A stretch of DNA of 64,000 nt from Selenomonas sp. AE3005 (GCF_000686945.1 NZ_KK366040.1:186001-250000); one strand, 5' to 3'. Shown: positions 7,394-15,980, counted from the first letter of the stretch. The notes: generated by a model not told the origin, from the letters alone. Translations and numbers: made by a program.

Positions 7394-8893
7394 TTAGCGA
7401 ATCTTCCTGGGAAATGTTCGTGAAAATGTATTCCAGATATTCCTTGTATCAACTTTGTTGGCTATACATGTCTCTATGAGGCTGTAGGCTGCGGCACTGG
7501 CTGCAGCACCGGCAGGAGAACCGGAGAATATCCAGCTCTTGCGGCTAATGGTAAATGGCCGGATGCTTCTTTCTGCAAGATTATTGGAAATGCTGCAATT
7601 ACCATCACGGAGATAGTTCATCAATTCGTTGCTGTGAGACAGGCAGTAATTTATGGCTTTAGAAATCTTGGATGCTTGCGGGACATGGCCCTTTTCTTTT
7701 TCAAGGTACTCAAATAAGGCTAGAAGAATTGGCCTAGCCTTTTCTTTCCACTGTTTTTGCCGTTCCTCAGCCGAAAGCTCCTGACAATCCTGTTCAATTT
7801 TGAATAAGCGGCCCATTTCCTTAATTACCCGGCCAGGGATGGTCTCCTCAGATTGCTCAATATTTTCAGGCAGGGCTTCAGCAAATTTTAGTCTTGCATG
7901 AACCATACAGCAGCAATGGATTACATCGTCCACCTGACTGTATCCTGCATAGGCATCTGTATGGAGATAGCCGTGAAATCCTTCAAGAAATTTACTGGCA
8001 CATGCTCCTGCTCTGGAAGGCTGGTATTCAAAGAGCCTTATGTGGTGCTTGGCATATTGCCCTGTAGCATAGAGCCACATATAAGATTTGCTCTTATTCT
8101 TCCGGCCCTTCTCCTTAAGCACCTAAACCGGCGTTTCATCCGCATGCAGGATTTTTTCCTGCAGGAGCTGCTTTTTCATCAGCTCAATAAGGGGCTTAAG
8201 GTAATCCCTGTACGCATAATGAATCCAGTTTGCCATGGTCTGCTTGCTAAGGTTAAGTCCAAGAATCTGCCATAGCTTTTCCTGTCGTTGCAACGGCAAT
8301 GCAAACTGGAACTTGTTGAGCATGGTGGCAGTCATCACGGATGGCGTAACCGATGAGTTGGGAATCAGCGGCTTATGTACCGGTGCCTTTATAAATTCCA
8401 CATGTTCATCATTTTCACAGGCTTTGCACTTGTAGACCCACTGGTATATTTCATCAACAATAATCTTTGCGGGGATAACTCGCACCTCATCGCGGACATG
8501 CTCTTTTCCAACGGGAACCAGCTCATCACTGCCGCAAGAAGGGCAACGGTGGTCCTTTTCCGGAATATCCAAAATTACCACATTGCGTTCTGCCATGGAA
8601 AGGTCAAGCTTCCTTTGCGTACGCTGCTTCGTACGCTTATGTGCCTTAACTGTTGTAGACTCTTCAGAGAGCTCTGGAGAAGATTCCTGCTCAACTTCAT
8701 TAAACAGAGACAACTGGTCAGGATTGGGCAATATTATCTTGGTGCGTTCAGATTTGGACGAAAAAAGACGCCTGCGCATAGAAGCATTTTCTTCTTTCAG
8801 AAGTGCTATTTCCTGCTTATAACGCAGCTCCATCTCAGCAATTTTTTGCTCATATTCAGCTCTGAGTTTTTCAAATAAGTTCTTATCTGTCAC
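7394..8893 (-). pseudogene. tnpC: IS66 transposase TnpC with in-frame stop
   Basis: The frame runs 499 codons from a GTG at 8893 (GGGAGAA upstream), the normal IS66 TnpC length. It has an N-terminal coiled coil (LFEKLRAEYEQKIAEMELRYK), a Cys-rich finger (CPSCG...YKCKACE) and the DDE-type core around HADETPV. Directly after HADETPV, at 8123-8125, a TAG replaces the CAG (Gln) expected in the family's DETPVQVL motif; the frame then continues VLKEKGRKNKSKSYMW to the end with no shift. A single C-to-T change explains it. Unless the stop is read through, the element cannot make full transposase. A longer start at 9058 overlaps tnpB and is unlikely. Confidence 0.9.
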
Positions 8894-8985
8894 GCAAAAT
8901 TCTCCCGTATAAAATATACCTATATTATACCCAAAAATCCTTGTGGATGCAGTATTCACAAGGATTTTGGGCAAATTATTCAGGA

Positions 8986-9342
8986 TTAAATTGTGTGGGT
9001 TGGGTACGACTTTTTTACACTTGTCTGCTGGATTATTTCCAATCCTTCCATGAGCCATCTTAACTGCTGTTCAGAAATGCTTATGGCTTCATTTTTAGAT
9101 TGGGGCCAGCGAAATTTACCGTTATCCAAACGTTTATACAGCAGGCTAAAGCCATCCCCGTCCCAGAAAAGGGCTTTTATTCGGTCTTTACGCCTTCCGC
9201 AGAACATGAATACATCCTGTGAAAAAGGGTTAAGCTTAAAATTTTGCTGCACTATAGCCGCCAACCCGTCAATAGACTTTCGCATATCCGTATGCCCGCA
9301 AGCGAGAAAAACGTGCTCGGCAGTAATGTTCTTGACCAGCAT
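8986..9342 (-). CDS. tnpB: IS66 family accessory protein TnpB
   Basis: This 118-residue protein is the IS66 Orf2 protein: VFLACGHTDMRKSIDGLAAIV near the start, then FCGRRKDRIKALFWDGDGFSLLYKRLDNGKFRWP, which is near-diagnostic of the family. TnpB is needed with TnpA and TnpC for transposition, though its biochemical job is not settled. It starts two bases after the tnpA stop and appears intact. The RBS lies within the end of tnpA. Confidence 0.95.
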   Translation of the reverse strand: MLVKNITAEHVFLACGHTDMRKSIDGLAAIVQQNFKLNPFSQDVFMFCGRRKDRIKALFWDGDGFSLLYKRLDNGKFRWPQSKNEAISISEQQLRWLMEGLEIIQQTSVKKSYPTHTI

Positions 9343-9344
9343 GG

Positions 9345-9689
9345 CTACATTTCCTGCAGAACATTCAGCACTGTTTTCAGGGATGCTTTGTTTACATTGC
9401 CTTCAACCTCAACTGACATCCCACCAATATGAATGGTAATCGTACCAGGATTGGCAAGGGCAGGTACCTCCACAGTTGGTGGCAACTGAACAAACTCAGT
9501 TTCTGCAGGCTGAGGCTGAGCAACATATTCCCTGATTTTTCGCAGCCAATAATAATATGCATGCCAGCTGATATTTCTGTCTTCACAGAATTTCGTTACG
9601 CTCATGTCGGATTCCTTGCATTCTTTAATTATGCTCTGCCATTGTGCCATGCGGACTTTGGTTCGTATTTCCAATATATTCTCCGCCAA
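9345..9689 (-). CDS. tnpA: IS66 family accessory protein TnpA
   Basis: This 114-residue protein has an N-terminal helix-turn-helix region (WQSIIKECKESDMSVTKFCEDRNISWHAYYYWLRKIRE) as in IS66/IS3-type TnpA, and a C-terminal beta-rich part (TITIHIGGMSVEVEG). It probably binds the element's ends. The start is TTG at 9689, with GGAGGTG nine bases before. The first ten codons are repeated at 4010-4039 in the opposite arm of the composite unit. Confidence 0.9.
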   Translation of the reverse strand: MAENILEIRTKVRMAQWQSIIKECKESDMSVTKFCEDRNISWHAYYYWLRKIREYVAQPQPAETEFVQLPPTVEVPALANPGTITIHIGGMSVEVEGNVNKASLKTVLNVLQEM

Positions 9690-9812
9690 GAAAACACCTC
9701 CATTTTGAAGTTTTCCCGAAACTCTGAGATATTCGGCAAAACTTTAATTTGTTGATGTTATTATCTCACACTAATAGAATGGCTGGAATACGCCTTAAGC
9801 TTTGACGCTTAC

Positions 9813-9820
9813 CCAGTATC
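9813..9820. repeat. Target-site duplication CCAGTATC, right copy
   Basis: It is identical to 3879-3886 and abuts the right terminal repeat of the composite transposon. Confidence 0.92.
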
Positions 9821-9856
9821 AGGAACTTTCAGGTCAATTCGTTTTTAGGGTTATAG
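9821..9856 (+). pseudogene. Severed 3' end of the gene at 3452
   Basis: Read in the frame set by joining 3886 to 9821, these bases encode RNFQVNSFLGL and a TAG stop. They have no start of their own. The terminator five bases further on would have been the original end of the interrupted transcription unit. Confidence 0.75.
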
Positions 9857-9860
9857 ATCA

Positions 9861-9899
9861 AAAAAGCAGCTCATCACTTGATGAGCTGCTAGTTTTTTT
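9861..9899. terminator. Bidirectional terminator between interrupted gene and fruA
   Basis: GCAGCTCATCA (9866-9876), loop CT, TGATGAGCTGC (9879-9889), flanked by an A-run and by TTTTTTT. It fits convergent transcription from the left gene and from fruA. Confidence 0.88.
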
Positions 9900-9910
9900 A
9901 TGCGATATTA

Positions 9911-11800
9911 TTATTTAAGCGGCTTTTTGAGTACGGAGAGTACTGCACAGCCTACTACAGCACCGATAAGGATAGCTGCAATATACATACCGGCATTGCC
10001 GATGGTCGGTACTACGAAGATGCCGCCATGGGGAGCACGCAGAGTGCAGTCAAAGGCCATGGAGAGGGCACCAGCCGTAGCGGAGCCGATGAATACGGAA
10101 GGAATTACACGCAGGGGGTCACCAGCGGCAAACGGGATAGCACCTTCAGTGATGAAGGACATACCCATTACATAGTTGGTAATACCAGCTTTGCGTTCGC
10201 TTTCGGTGAAACGGTTCTTGAAGAACGTGGTGCACAGAGCGATAGCCAGAGGCGGAACCATACCGCCAGCCATAACAGCGGCCATTACATGATATTCACC
10301 GGAGGCCAGGAGACCCGTACCAGTTACATAAGCAGCCTTGTTGATGGGGCCGCCCATGTCGATAGCCATCATGCCGCCCATAACGATACCCAGCATAATG
10401 CGGGCGTTCGGGTCCATGTTCTTCAGCGTGTCAACGAGCCAGGTGTTGATAGCACCAACCGGCGGAGCAATGATGAACATGCTGATGAAACCGATAATCA
10501 GAATACCGAAGAACGGATAGAGCAGAACGGGTTTGATACCGTCGAGAGATTCCGGCAGGCAGGAGAAGGCTTTCTTCAGGAAGTTTACAGCATAACCTGC
10601 TACGAAACCGGCTACGAGAGCACCGAGGAAACCGGAGCCAGTGCTGCCAGCCAGAGCACCGCCGACGAAACCTACAGCCAGACCCGGACGGTCAGCAATG
10701 GACATGGCGATAAAACCAGCGAGAATCGGCAGCATGAAACCGAAGGATGCACCGCCGATATCCATGAAGAACTTAGCCAGCGGCGTGTTGGAACCGAATT
10801 TGCTCGGGTCGATGGAGTAATCATCAAACAGGAAGGCCATGGCAATCAGGATACCACCGCCAACAACGAAGGGCAGCATGTGGCTGACACCGTTCATGAG
10901 GTGCTTGTAAATCTGACGGCCGAGGCTTTCACCGGAAACGTCAGCTGCACCGGCCTCTTCATCAGCGCCGGACGCATGGTAGATGGGAGCGTTGCCGGAC
11001 AGGGCACGGTCAAGGAGTTCGTCAGCCTTGTTGATGCCGTCAGCAACCTTGGTGATGATGGTCGGTTTGCCATCGAAACGAGCCATAGCGACGTTCTTGT
11101 CAGCAGCGACGATAATAGCGTCAGCCTTGGCGATTTCTTCAGCGGTCAGTACGTTCTTAGCACCGCCGGAGCCATTGGTTTCAACCTTGATGGTGATGCC
11201 GCGCTTTTTAGCGTGCTGTTCGAGGCTTTCAGCAGCCATGAAGGTGTGGGCAATACCAGTCGGGCAGGCCGTAACAGCCAGCACCTGAATGTGGTCAGCT
11301 TGCGGAGCTGCCTGAGCAGTTTCGGCAGCCGGAGCTACGAAATTGCCATCTTCTTTAGCATCGATGAGTTTCAGGAATTCTTCTTTGCTCTTAGCGGCAA
11401 TCAGGGCCTCCTTGAAGTCCGGGTCCATAATCATGGTAGCCAGCTTGGACAGGATAGCCAGATGGTCGTCATTGGCAGAGTCCGGAGCAGCAATCATGAA
11501 GAACAGGCGGCTCGGCAGGCCGTCCATGGACGCAAAATCCATACCGCCGGGAACCGTCATAGCGGCCAGACCGGCAGCCTTTACGCCAGCACTCTTGGCA
11601 TGCGGCGTGGCGATACCATCGCCGAGGCCGGTCGTGCCGGAGGCCTCACGGGCAAAGACATCTTTCTTGTACTGTTCCTTGTCGGACAGGTTGCCGCCAG
11701 CCTCCATGAGGTCGGCCAGCTGATTGATGGCTGCGTTTTTATCAGCCGGGGAAGTACCCAGAGCAATGCTTTCGCTCTTGAGCAGGTCGGTAATACGCAT
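9911..11800 (-). CDS. fruA: PTS fructose transporter, IIA-IIB-IIC fusion
   Basis: The 629-residue protein imports fructose while phosphorylating it. Domains in order: IIA (about 1-145) with its phosphorylatable His in GIATPHAKS; IIB (about 170-270) with active-site Cys in VLAVTACPTGIAHTFMAAE; and IIC (about 295-629), with roughly ten membrane segments and the substrate-site motif MDMGGPINKAAYVTG. The ATG follows GGAGAGAACATT. It is the last gene of the fruR-fruK-fruA operon, 76 bases after fruK, and ends at a shared terminator. Fructose 1-phosphate is the expected product, taken on by FruK. Confidence 0.96.
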   Translation of the reverse strand: MRITDLLKSESIALGTSPADKNAAINQLADLMEAGGNLSDKEQYKKDVFAREASGTTGLGDGIATPHAKSAGVKAAGLAAMTVPGGMDFASMDGLPSRLFFMIAAPDSANDDHLAILSKLATMIMDPDFKEALIAAKSKEEFLKLIDAKEDGNFVAPAAETAQAAPQADHIQVLAVTACPTGIAHTFMAAESLEQHAKKRGITIKVETNGSGGAKNVLTAEEIAKADAIIVAADKNVAMARFDGKPTIITKVADGINKADELLDRALSGNAPIYHASGADEEAGAADVSGESLGRQIYKHLMNGVSHMLPFVVGGGILIAMAFLFDDYSIDPSKFGSNTPLAKFFMDIGGASFGFMLPILAGFIAMSIADRPGLAVGFVGGALAGSTGSGFLGALVAGFVAGYAVNFLKKAFSCLPESLDGIKPVLLYPFFGILIIGFISMFIIAPPVGAINTWLVDTLKNMDPNARIMLGIVMGGMMAIDMGGPINKAAYVTGTGLLASGEYHVMAAVMAGGMVPPLAIALCTTFFKNRFTESERKAGITNYVMGMSFITEGAIPFAAGDPLRVIPSVFIGSATAGALSMAFDCTLRAPHGGIFVVPTIGNAGMYIAAILIGAVVGCAVLSVLKKPLK

Positions 11801-11876
11801 AATGTTCTCTCCTTTGTATAAAAAAGAATTTTATAATAATGCCTTAAAGGCGAACACCCAATTTAGTAGTTAAAAC

Positions 11877-12785
11877 TTAGGCAATAGTTGCCAGCAGCGC
11901 CTCAACTTCCGGACGCGTAGCGAGATTTTCGCTGAAGGCCGAGGCTGAACCCGTGGCTACACCCATGTGGAAGGCTTTTTCGAAGTCACCATTGGATTCA
12001 ATGTAGCCGGTGATAAAGCCGGCCACCATGGAGTCACCAGCACCTACGGAGTTGATAAGCTTGCCCTTCGGTGCCGGGCATTTGAAGGACTGGCCCTCAG
12101 CCGTCAGCAGGATAGCGCCATCGCCAGCCATGGAAATCAGCACGTTCTGTGCGCCTTTTTCCTGCAGTTTCTTGGCGTAGGTGATGATTTCTTCGTCCGT
12201 AGTGAGTTTCACGCCGAACATGTCACCAAGTTCGTGATTGTTGGGTTTAATCAGGAACGGATGATACTGCAGCACGTTGAGGAGCAGTTTCTTTTCAGCA
12301 TCAACCACAATGCGAATGCCTTTGCCGTCCAGACGGGCCATAATGCGCTGGTAGATATCGTCCGGCAGCGTCTTGGGAATGGAACCGGCCAGCACCAGTG
12401 TGTCACCTTCTACCAGCTTATCCAGCTGCGCGAAGAGTTCCTGCTGTTTTGCCTCGCTGATGTCAGGTCCCTGACCGTTGATTTCCGTTTCGTTTTCAGC
12501 CTTGGCTTTTACGTTAATACGGGAGAAACCTTTTTCCAACTGGACGAAATCGCTTTTTACGCCAAAGTCTTTCAGCTGGGATTTGATTTCTTCGCCGGTA
12601 AAGCCAGCCAGGAAACCCAGGGCCGTATTATCATGGCCGAGGTTCTTCAGCACGATGGACACGTTGATGCCCTTGCCGCCGGCCAAAACCTGCTCGTAGT
12701 TGACGCGGTTAATCTGGCCTGCTGTAAAGGAATCAAGGCGTACAATGTAATCCAGGGATGGATTGAAGGTTACGGTGTAAATCAT
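11877..12785 (-). CDS. fruK: 1-phosphofructokinase
   Basis: FruK phosphorylates fructose 1-phosphate to fructose 1,6-bisphosphate. The 302-residue PfkB/ribokinase-family protein begins MIYTVTFNPSLDYIVRLD, typical of FruK, and has GGKGINVSIVLKNLG near residue 37 and the catalytic signature INSVGAGDSMVAGFITGY, with its Asp base, near residue 250. I chose ATG 12785 because AAGGAGAG is eight bases upstream; an upstream TTG overlaps that site. The gene begins four bases after fruR, so the two are translated from one mRNA. Confidence 0.95.
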   Translation of the reverse strand: MIYTVTFNPSLDYIVRLDSFTAGQINRVNYEQVLAGGKGINVSIVLKNLGHDNTALGFLAGFTGEEIKSQLKDFGVKSDFVQLEKGFSRINVKAKAENETEINGQGPDISEAKQQELFAQLDKLVEGDTLVLAGSIPKTLPDDIYQRIMARLDGKGIRIVVDAEKKLLLNVLQYHPFLIKPNNHELGDMFGVKLTTDEEIITYAKKLQEKGAQNVLISMAGDGAILLTAEGQSFKCPAPKGKLINSVGAGDSMVAGFITGYIESNGDFEKAFHMGVATGSASAFSENLATRPEVEALLATIA

Positions 12786-12789
12786 TCTC

Positions 12790-13536
12790 TTACTCTCCTT
12801 CAAGAATAGTGGTATAATCTCGATATTTTATATCTGTCAGTTTACCGGTAATGATGGTAGCACTGGAGATATGGGCAAAGGTAATGGGGGAAATCTTGTT
12901 GAACTTTGACTGGTCAGCCAGTACGTAGGCATTTTTACAGCGGGATAAGGCTGCACCTTTAATGGTGCCCTCTTCGGCATCAGGGGTAGAAAAACCTGAT
13001 TTCATGCTGATGCCATTGGTGCCGAAAAAGCCTTTGGTGAAGTTATAAGATTTTAAATTGTTTAAAGCCTCTGTGCCGACCACGGCCTCAGTGATGGCTT
13101 TTACTGCGCCGCCAATAATAAAGACCTTAAAACCTTTGGCAGCCAGTTTGCTGGCGTGCTGCATGCCGTTGGTGACAAAGACGGCGCTGGTTTCGGTAAT
13201 GAAGTCGATAAGGTGCAGCGTGGTGGTGCCGGCGTCGATATAAACGAAATCTTTGCGCTTAATCAGGCTGGCGGCTTTTTTGGCAATGGCGATTTTTTCC
13301 TCGGGGAATAAATCGTTCTTTGTTTTCATATCTTCCTCGGCATTGCTGTAATTGTTGTCGATGGAAGTCGCACCGCCGTAAACTTTGTAGAGACGTCCAC
13401 TCTTATGCAAGGCGGTGAGGTCGCGGCGTACCGTGGATTCCGAGGCATCAAGGGCCTTGGTTAAATCAAGGACGGTAACAGCCTTTTTTTCTTCGAGAAT
13501 ACGTAGAATTATGGCATAACGCTCTTCCGTCAGCAT
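12790..13536 (-). CDS. fruR: DeoR-family fructose operon regulator
   Basis: It has an N-terminal DeoR helix-turn-helix (residues 2-57, MLTEERYAIILRILEE...SESTVRRDLTALHKSGRLYKVYGGA) and a C-terminal DeoR sensor domain, related to sugar-phosphate isomerases (YIDAGTTTLHLI, VFVTNGM, FIIGGAV, FFGTNGIS). FruR proteins of this type usually repress fru operons and respond to fructose phosphates. ATG 13536 is chosen since GGAGAG lies eight bases upstream; the GTG at 13545 would abut that site. It is the first gene of the operon and probably autoregulated through the repeats at 13581-13610. Confidence 0.92.
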   Translation of the reverse strand: MLTEERYAIILRILEEKKAVTVLDLTKALDASESTVRRDLTALHKSGRLYKVYGGATSIDNNYSNAEEDMKTKNDLFPEEKIAIAKKAASLIKRKDFVYIDAGTTTLHLIDFITETSAVFVTNGMQHASKLAAKGFKVFIIGGAVKAITEAVVGTEALNNLKSYNFTKGFFGTNGISMKSGFSTPDAEEGTIKGAALSRCKNAYVLADQSKFNKISPITFAHISSATIITGKLTDIKYRDYTTILEGE

Positions 13537-13569
13537 GGCTATCACTCTCCAAAAGTTTGATTATTTTAT

Positions 13570-13610
13570 ACTATACAACTAAAGTCAATCAAAGTCAATC
13601 AAAGTCGCGA
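13570..13610 (-). promoter_or_regulatory. fru operon promoter with triple 10-bp direct repeat operator
   Basis: On the minus strand, TTGACT (13598-13593), 17 bases, TATAGT (13575-13570). On the plus strand the region reads three tandem 10-mers: AAAGTCAATC, AAAGTCAATC, AAAGTCGCGA (13581-13610). Each of the first two contains the -35 hexamer in reverse. A DeoR-type repressor bound to these phased repeats would cover the promoter. FruR is the likely ligand by position. Confidence 0.75.
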
Positions 13611-13716
13611 GAAAACACGCAAAAAAATGGGCTAATCCCGTCAAAAAACTCCAATGTAATACATTTGTACTTTAGTGAGATACAATGGTAAAATTGTTAC
13701 CTAGTCCCCGGAGGAA

Positions 13717-13768
13717 AACGCTAAGAGGAAGTTTTGACTGTGGCAAAACTGAAATAACGGCGTTATAA
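13717..13768. repeat. Dispersed 52-bp palindromic repeat, copy 2
   Basis: It matches the reverse complement of 1047-1098 over its full length. The inner arms AGTTTTG/CAAAACT and outer arms AACGCT/GGCGTT are kept, although loop bases differ. It ends in GTTATAAT, which could act as a -10 box for the next gene. The rest of the gap upstream (13620-13716) shows no other feature. Confidence 0.75.
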
Positions 13769-13828
13769 TATATATAAATATATATGAAAGATCTAATAAT
13801 TAGGGAAGTATAGGGGAGTGTGAGGCGT

Positions 13829-14731
13829 GTGGAAGAGGCAGCTGCTTATGCTGTTAATAAGACAAAACAAAAAATAGGACAAAACCGCAAGACATCATTC
13901 TATATAAAAAAATACCTGATGATTTTCGTTGGTGCCGTTATTGCCGCCTTTGGCTTGGAAGAGTTTTTGATACCTAATAATGTAATTGATGGTGGTATCG
14001 TCGGTATTTCCATCATGCTCGAAACCATAACGGGTATGAGTCTGGGTGTGTTCCTGGTACTGCTCAATATACCCTTTCTGTTCATGGGCTATAAGCAGAT
14101 TGGCAAAAACTTTGCTATCGCCACTTTGGTAGCCATTTGTTTTCTGTCAGTGTGGTCGGAGATTTTTGAACCTTTGCAAAAGGTGACGGACGACCCCTTT
14201 TTGGCGGCCATCTTTGGCGGTATAATTGACGGTCTGGGTGTAGGACTCATAATCAGGGCTGGCGGCAGCCTGGACGGTACGGAGATTGTGGCTATCATCA
14301 TGGATAAGAAGTCCGTTTTCTCCGTGGGCGAAGTAGTTATGTTTATCAACCTCTTTATTCTTTCCAGTGCCGGCCTTCTTTACGGCTGGGATAAGGCCAT
14401 GTATTCGCTGGTAGCTTATTTTGTTATTTCCAAGATGATTGACGTGGTTATCAAAGGGTTGGACGAATCATACGCTGTCATGATTGTGACTAATGCACAC
14501 GAAGAAATAACCTCAGCCCTGAATGACCGTCTGGGGCGTGGCGTGACGCTCCTGCATGGTGCCGGCGGCTACACGGGGGAAAGCAAGGAAGTCCTTTACT
14601 GCGTGGTGACACGCTTGGAGGTGGATAAACTCAAGGAAATCGTACTCGACAAAGACGAGAGTGCCTTTGTTACCATCAATGCCGTTCATGATATCGTGGG
14701 CGGCCGGTTTAAGAAAAAGTCAATTCACTGA
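13829..14731 (+). CDS. YitT family membrane protein (DUF161/DUF2179)
   Basis: The protein of about 300 residues has five or six hydrophobic helices (residues about 25-190), including GAVIAAFGLEEFLIPNNVIDGGIVGISI, which is characteristic of YitT. A C-terminal soluble DUF2179 domain follows (SYAVMIVTNAHEEITSALNDRLGRGVTLLHGAGGYTGE...VLYCVVTR...VTINAVHDIVGGRF). Function is unknown in most members; some affect efflux or regulation. The start is uncertain: GTG 13829 has a GGGGAG ten bases upstream, and GTG 13820 is also in frame but abuts that site. The next gene, an exported protein, begins 22 bases downstream and is probably co-transcribed. Confidence 0.87.
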   Translation: MEEAAAYAVNKTKQKIGQNRKTSFYIKKYLMIFVGAVIAAFGLEEFLIPNNVIDGGIVGISIMLETITGMSLGVFLVLLNIPFLFMGYKQIGKNFAIATLVAICFLSVWSEIFEPLQKVTDDPFLAAIFGGIIDGLGVGLIIRAGGSLDGTEIVAIIMDKKSVFSVGEVVMFINLFILSSAGLLYGWDKAMYSLVAYFVISKMIDVVIKGLDESYAVMIVTNAHEEITSALNDRLGRGVTLLHGAGGYTGESKEVLYCVVTRLEVDKLKEIVLDKDESAFVTINAVHDIVGGRFKKKSIH

Positions 14732-14752
14732 TTGGGAGAAGAGGTGCCGGCA

Positions 14753-15352
14753 ATGAAAAAGAAAATTGTTTTATCATTGGTAATGCTGCTTTGCTGCTTT
14801 ATGGCACAGGTTTACGCTGCTCAGCGTGTGCCGTTAAGGGTGGCGCAGTTTCCCCTGACGGTGCAGAGCTATATGACACCGTCACAGGACGTGCAGGACA
14901 GCTTGGAAAGGCTCGTTGACCGCAGTCTGCACATTCCTTTGAATGGCACATTGAACGCGGTTTACTATATTCCTGAAAAGGAATGTTGGGAGGCTTTTGA
15001 CGCAGCCCGGGCCGAGGCTTTTGGCAAGGTAAAACTCAAGGATTTAATGCGTCCGGTAGCGGAAAAACTCAAAGCTGATTTGGTAGTTATGCCGGTGCTG
15101 ACAGGCTATGAGCAGTACCAGACCATGAGCTGGAACCGCTGGGGGCGGTATATAACTCATAGCTATGCCTCTGTAGAAATCATCGGTTATGACAAGTCAA
15201 AAGACGAAGTATTCAGCAAAGGCGCCTCACGCCAGTATAATGACGAATACTCCACGCAGGCAGAAGTATCAAGGCTGGCCTGCGAGGCCATGGACGATGC
15301 CCTGCGCAGTGCCAAGGTCAACGAACGTGTATGGATTTGGAAAAACAGGTAA
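14753..15352 (+). CDS. Exported protein of unknown function
   Basis: The 199-residue product starts with a clear signal peptide (MKKKIVLSLVMLLCCFMAQVYAAQ). The mature part has alternating strands and helices (VPLRVAQFPLTVQSY, LKADLVVMPVLTGYEQY, YASVEIIGYDKSKDEVFSKGASRQYND). It resembles small periplasmic proteins with a nucleotide- or CsgG-like fold, but I cannot assign a family. ATG 14753 follows AGAAGAGGTG; an in-frame TTG upstream at 14732 is less likely. It ends just before a strong terminator. Confidence 0.8.
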   Translation: MKKKIVLSLVMLLCCFMAQVYAAQRVPLRVAQFPLTVQSYMTPSQDVQDSLERLVDRSLHIPLNGTLNAVYYIPEKECWEAFDAARAEAFGKVKLKDLMRPVAEKLKADLVVMPVLTGYEQYQTMSWNRWGRYITHSYASVEIIGYDKSKDEVFSKGASRQYNDEYSTQAEVSRLACEAMDDALRSAKVNERVWIWKNR

Positions 15353-15355
15353 TGT

Positions 15356-15394
15356 AAAACGCCTGACCGCGATGATGGTCAGGCGTTTTATTTT
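15356..15394. terminator. Bidirectional terminator
   Basis: CGCCTGACC (15360-15368) and GGTCAGGCG (15377-15385), with AAAA before and TTTTATTTT after. It serves the exported-protein gene on the left and the carbonic anhydrase gene on the right, which converge here. Confidence 0.88.
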
Positions 15395-15956
15395 ACGTAT
15401 AGCCGTTTTCAACTACGTCTATTTTTCCGGTACGGGGGTGGAAAATCAGGCCGTGAATGGGGACGTCGGCAGGGATAAGGGGATTTAAGCGAATGTATTC
15501 CACTGTGTCGCGGACGTTTTGTTCCGGGTGGTGGAATTCGTCAGCCCATTCCTGCAGTTCTTTTTTCACCATGTGGATGGCCTCTTTGGCAATGCCCCGT
15601 TCCAGCATGGATTTTATCAGGCTTTCGGAGGTGGTATGAGCCATGCCGCACTCGTGATGGCCGATGACGATGATTTCCTTTACGCCGAGTTCGTAGATAC
15701 AGACCAGCAGGCTGCGTATGGTGCCGTCAAATACACCGGTTACACCGTTGCCGGCGGTTTTTATGACCTTGGCCTCACCACGGCCTATGCCCAAAGCCGG
15801 CTCCAAAAAATTTACCAGCCGGGTATCCATGCAGGTGATGATGGCTGCCTGTTTTTGGGGAAGTTTGCTTTTCTTATGGTCCTCCTGCGTGTAGTCTGTG
15901 GGCGGATGGGCACAGAATTCGGCGTTGGCGGCCAGCATATCGTCAAGCAGGGACAT
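15393..15956 (-). CDS. Beta-class carbonic anhydrase
   Basis: It interconverts carbon dioxide and bicarbonate in the cytoplasm. The 187-residue protein has the zinc and active-site motifs of the class: CMDTR (ITCMDTRLVNF near residue 42) and HHEC (VIGHHECGMAHTT near residue 97). TAGNGVTGVFDGTIRSLLVCIYELGVKEI is the usual intervening region. The length fits the shorter beta-CA forms of anaerobes. ATG 15956 is preceded by AAGGAG at eight bases; the GTG at 15965 is too close to that site. Confidence 0.94.
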   Translation of the reverse strand: MSLLDDMLAANAEFCAHPPTDYTQEDHKKSKLPQKQAAIITCMDTRLVNFLEPALGIGRGEAKVIKTAGNGVTGVFDGTIRSLLVCIYELGVKEIIVIGHHECGMAHTTSESLIKSMLERGIAKEAIHMVKKELQEWADEFHHPEQNVRDTVEYIRLNPLIPADVPIHGLIFHPRTGKIDVVENGYT

Positions 15957-15980
15957 GATACTCACTCCTTTGTGCTTTGC

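Larger units (their letters stand above)
3887..9812. mobile_element. IS66-bounded composite transposon carrying a chimeric flagellin gene
   Basis: The unit is bounded by inverted 152-bp copies of the tnpA-proximal end of one IS66-family element: 3887-4038 and 9661-9812, differing at three positions. It is flanked by an exact 8-bp duplication (CCAGTATC). The left arm is only the IS end; the right arm is a full-length IS. The cargo, 4039-7259, holds a small unknown gene and an 856-codon flagellin, and is visibly more AT-rich than the genes outside. The left flank of the inner IS end (TTTATAAC) does not match the duplication, which argues the whole 5.9-kb unit moved as one. The transposase gene now has a stop codon, so it may be stranded. 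Confidence 0.85.
7260..9812 (-). mobile_element. Full-length IS66-family insertion sequence (2,553 bp)
   Basis: Terminal repeats begin GTAAGCGTCAAAG (reverse strand from 9812) and GTAATCGTCAAAA (from 7260), matching at 11 of the first 12 bases and starting with the GTAA typical of IS66 elements. Inside are tnpA, tnpB and tnpC in the family order on the minus strand. The outer end carries the CCAGTATC duplication; the inner end at 7260 does not. tnpC has an in-frame stop. Between 7260 and tnpC lies a small hairpin (GCAGCC/GGCTGC near 7290-7315). Confidence 0.93.

Noticed and set aside
10028-11821. 597-codon plus-strand open frame opposite fruA
   Set aside because: It is the antisense shadow of a clear PTS protein; composition is unlike a protein and no RBS or family match is seen.
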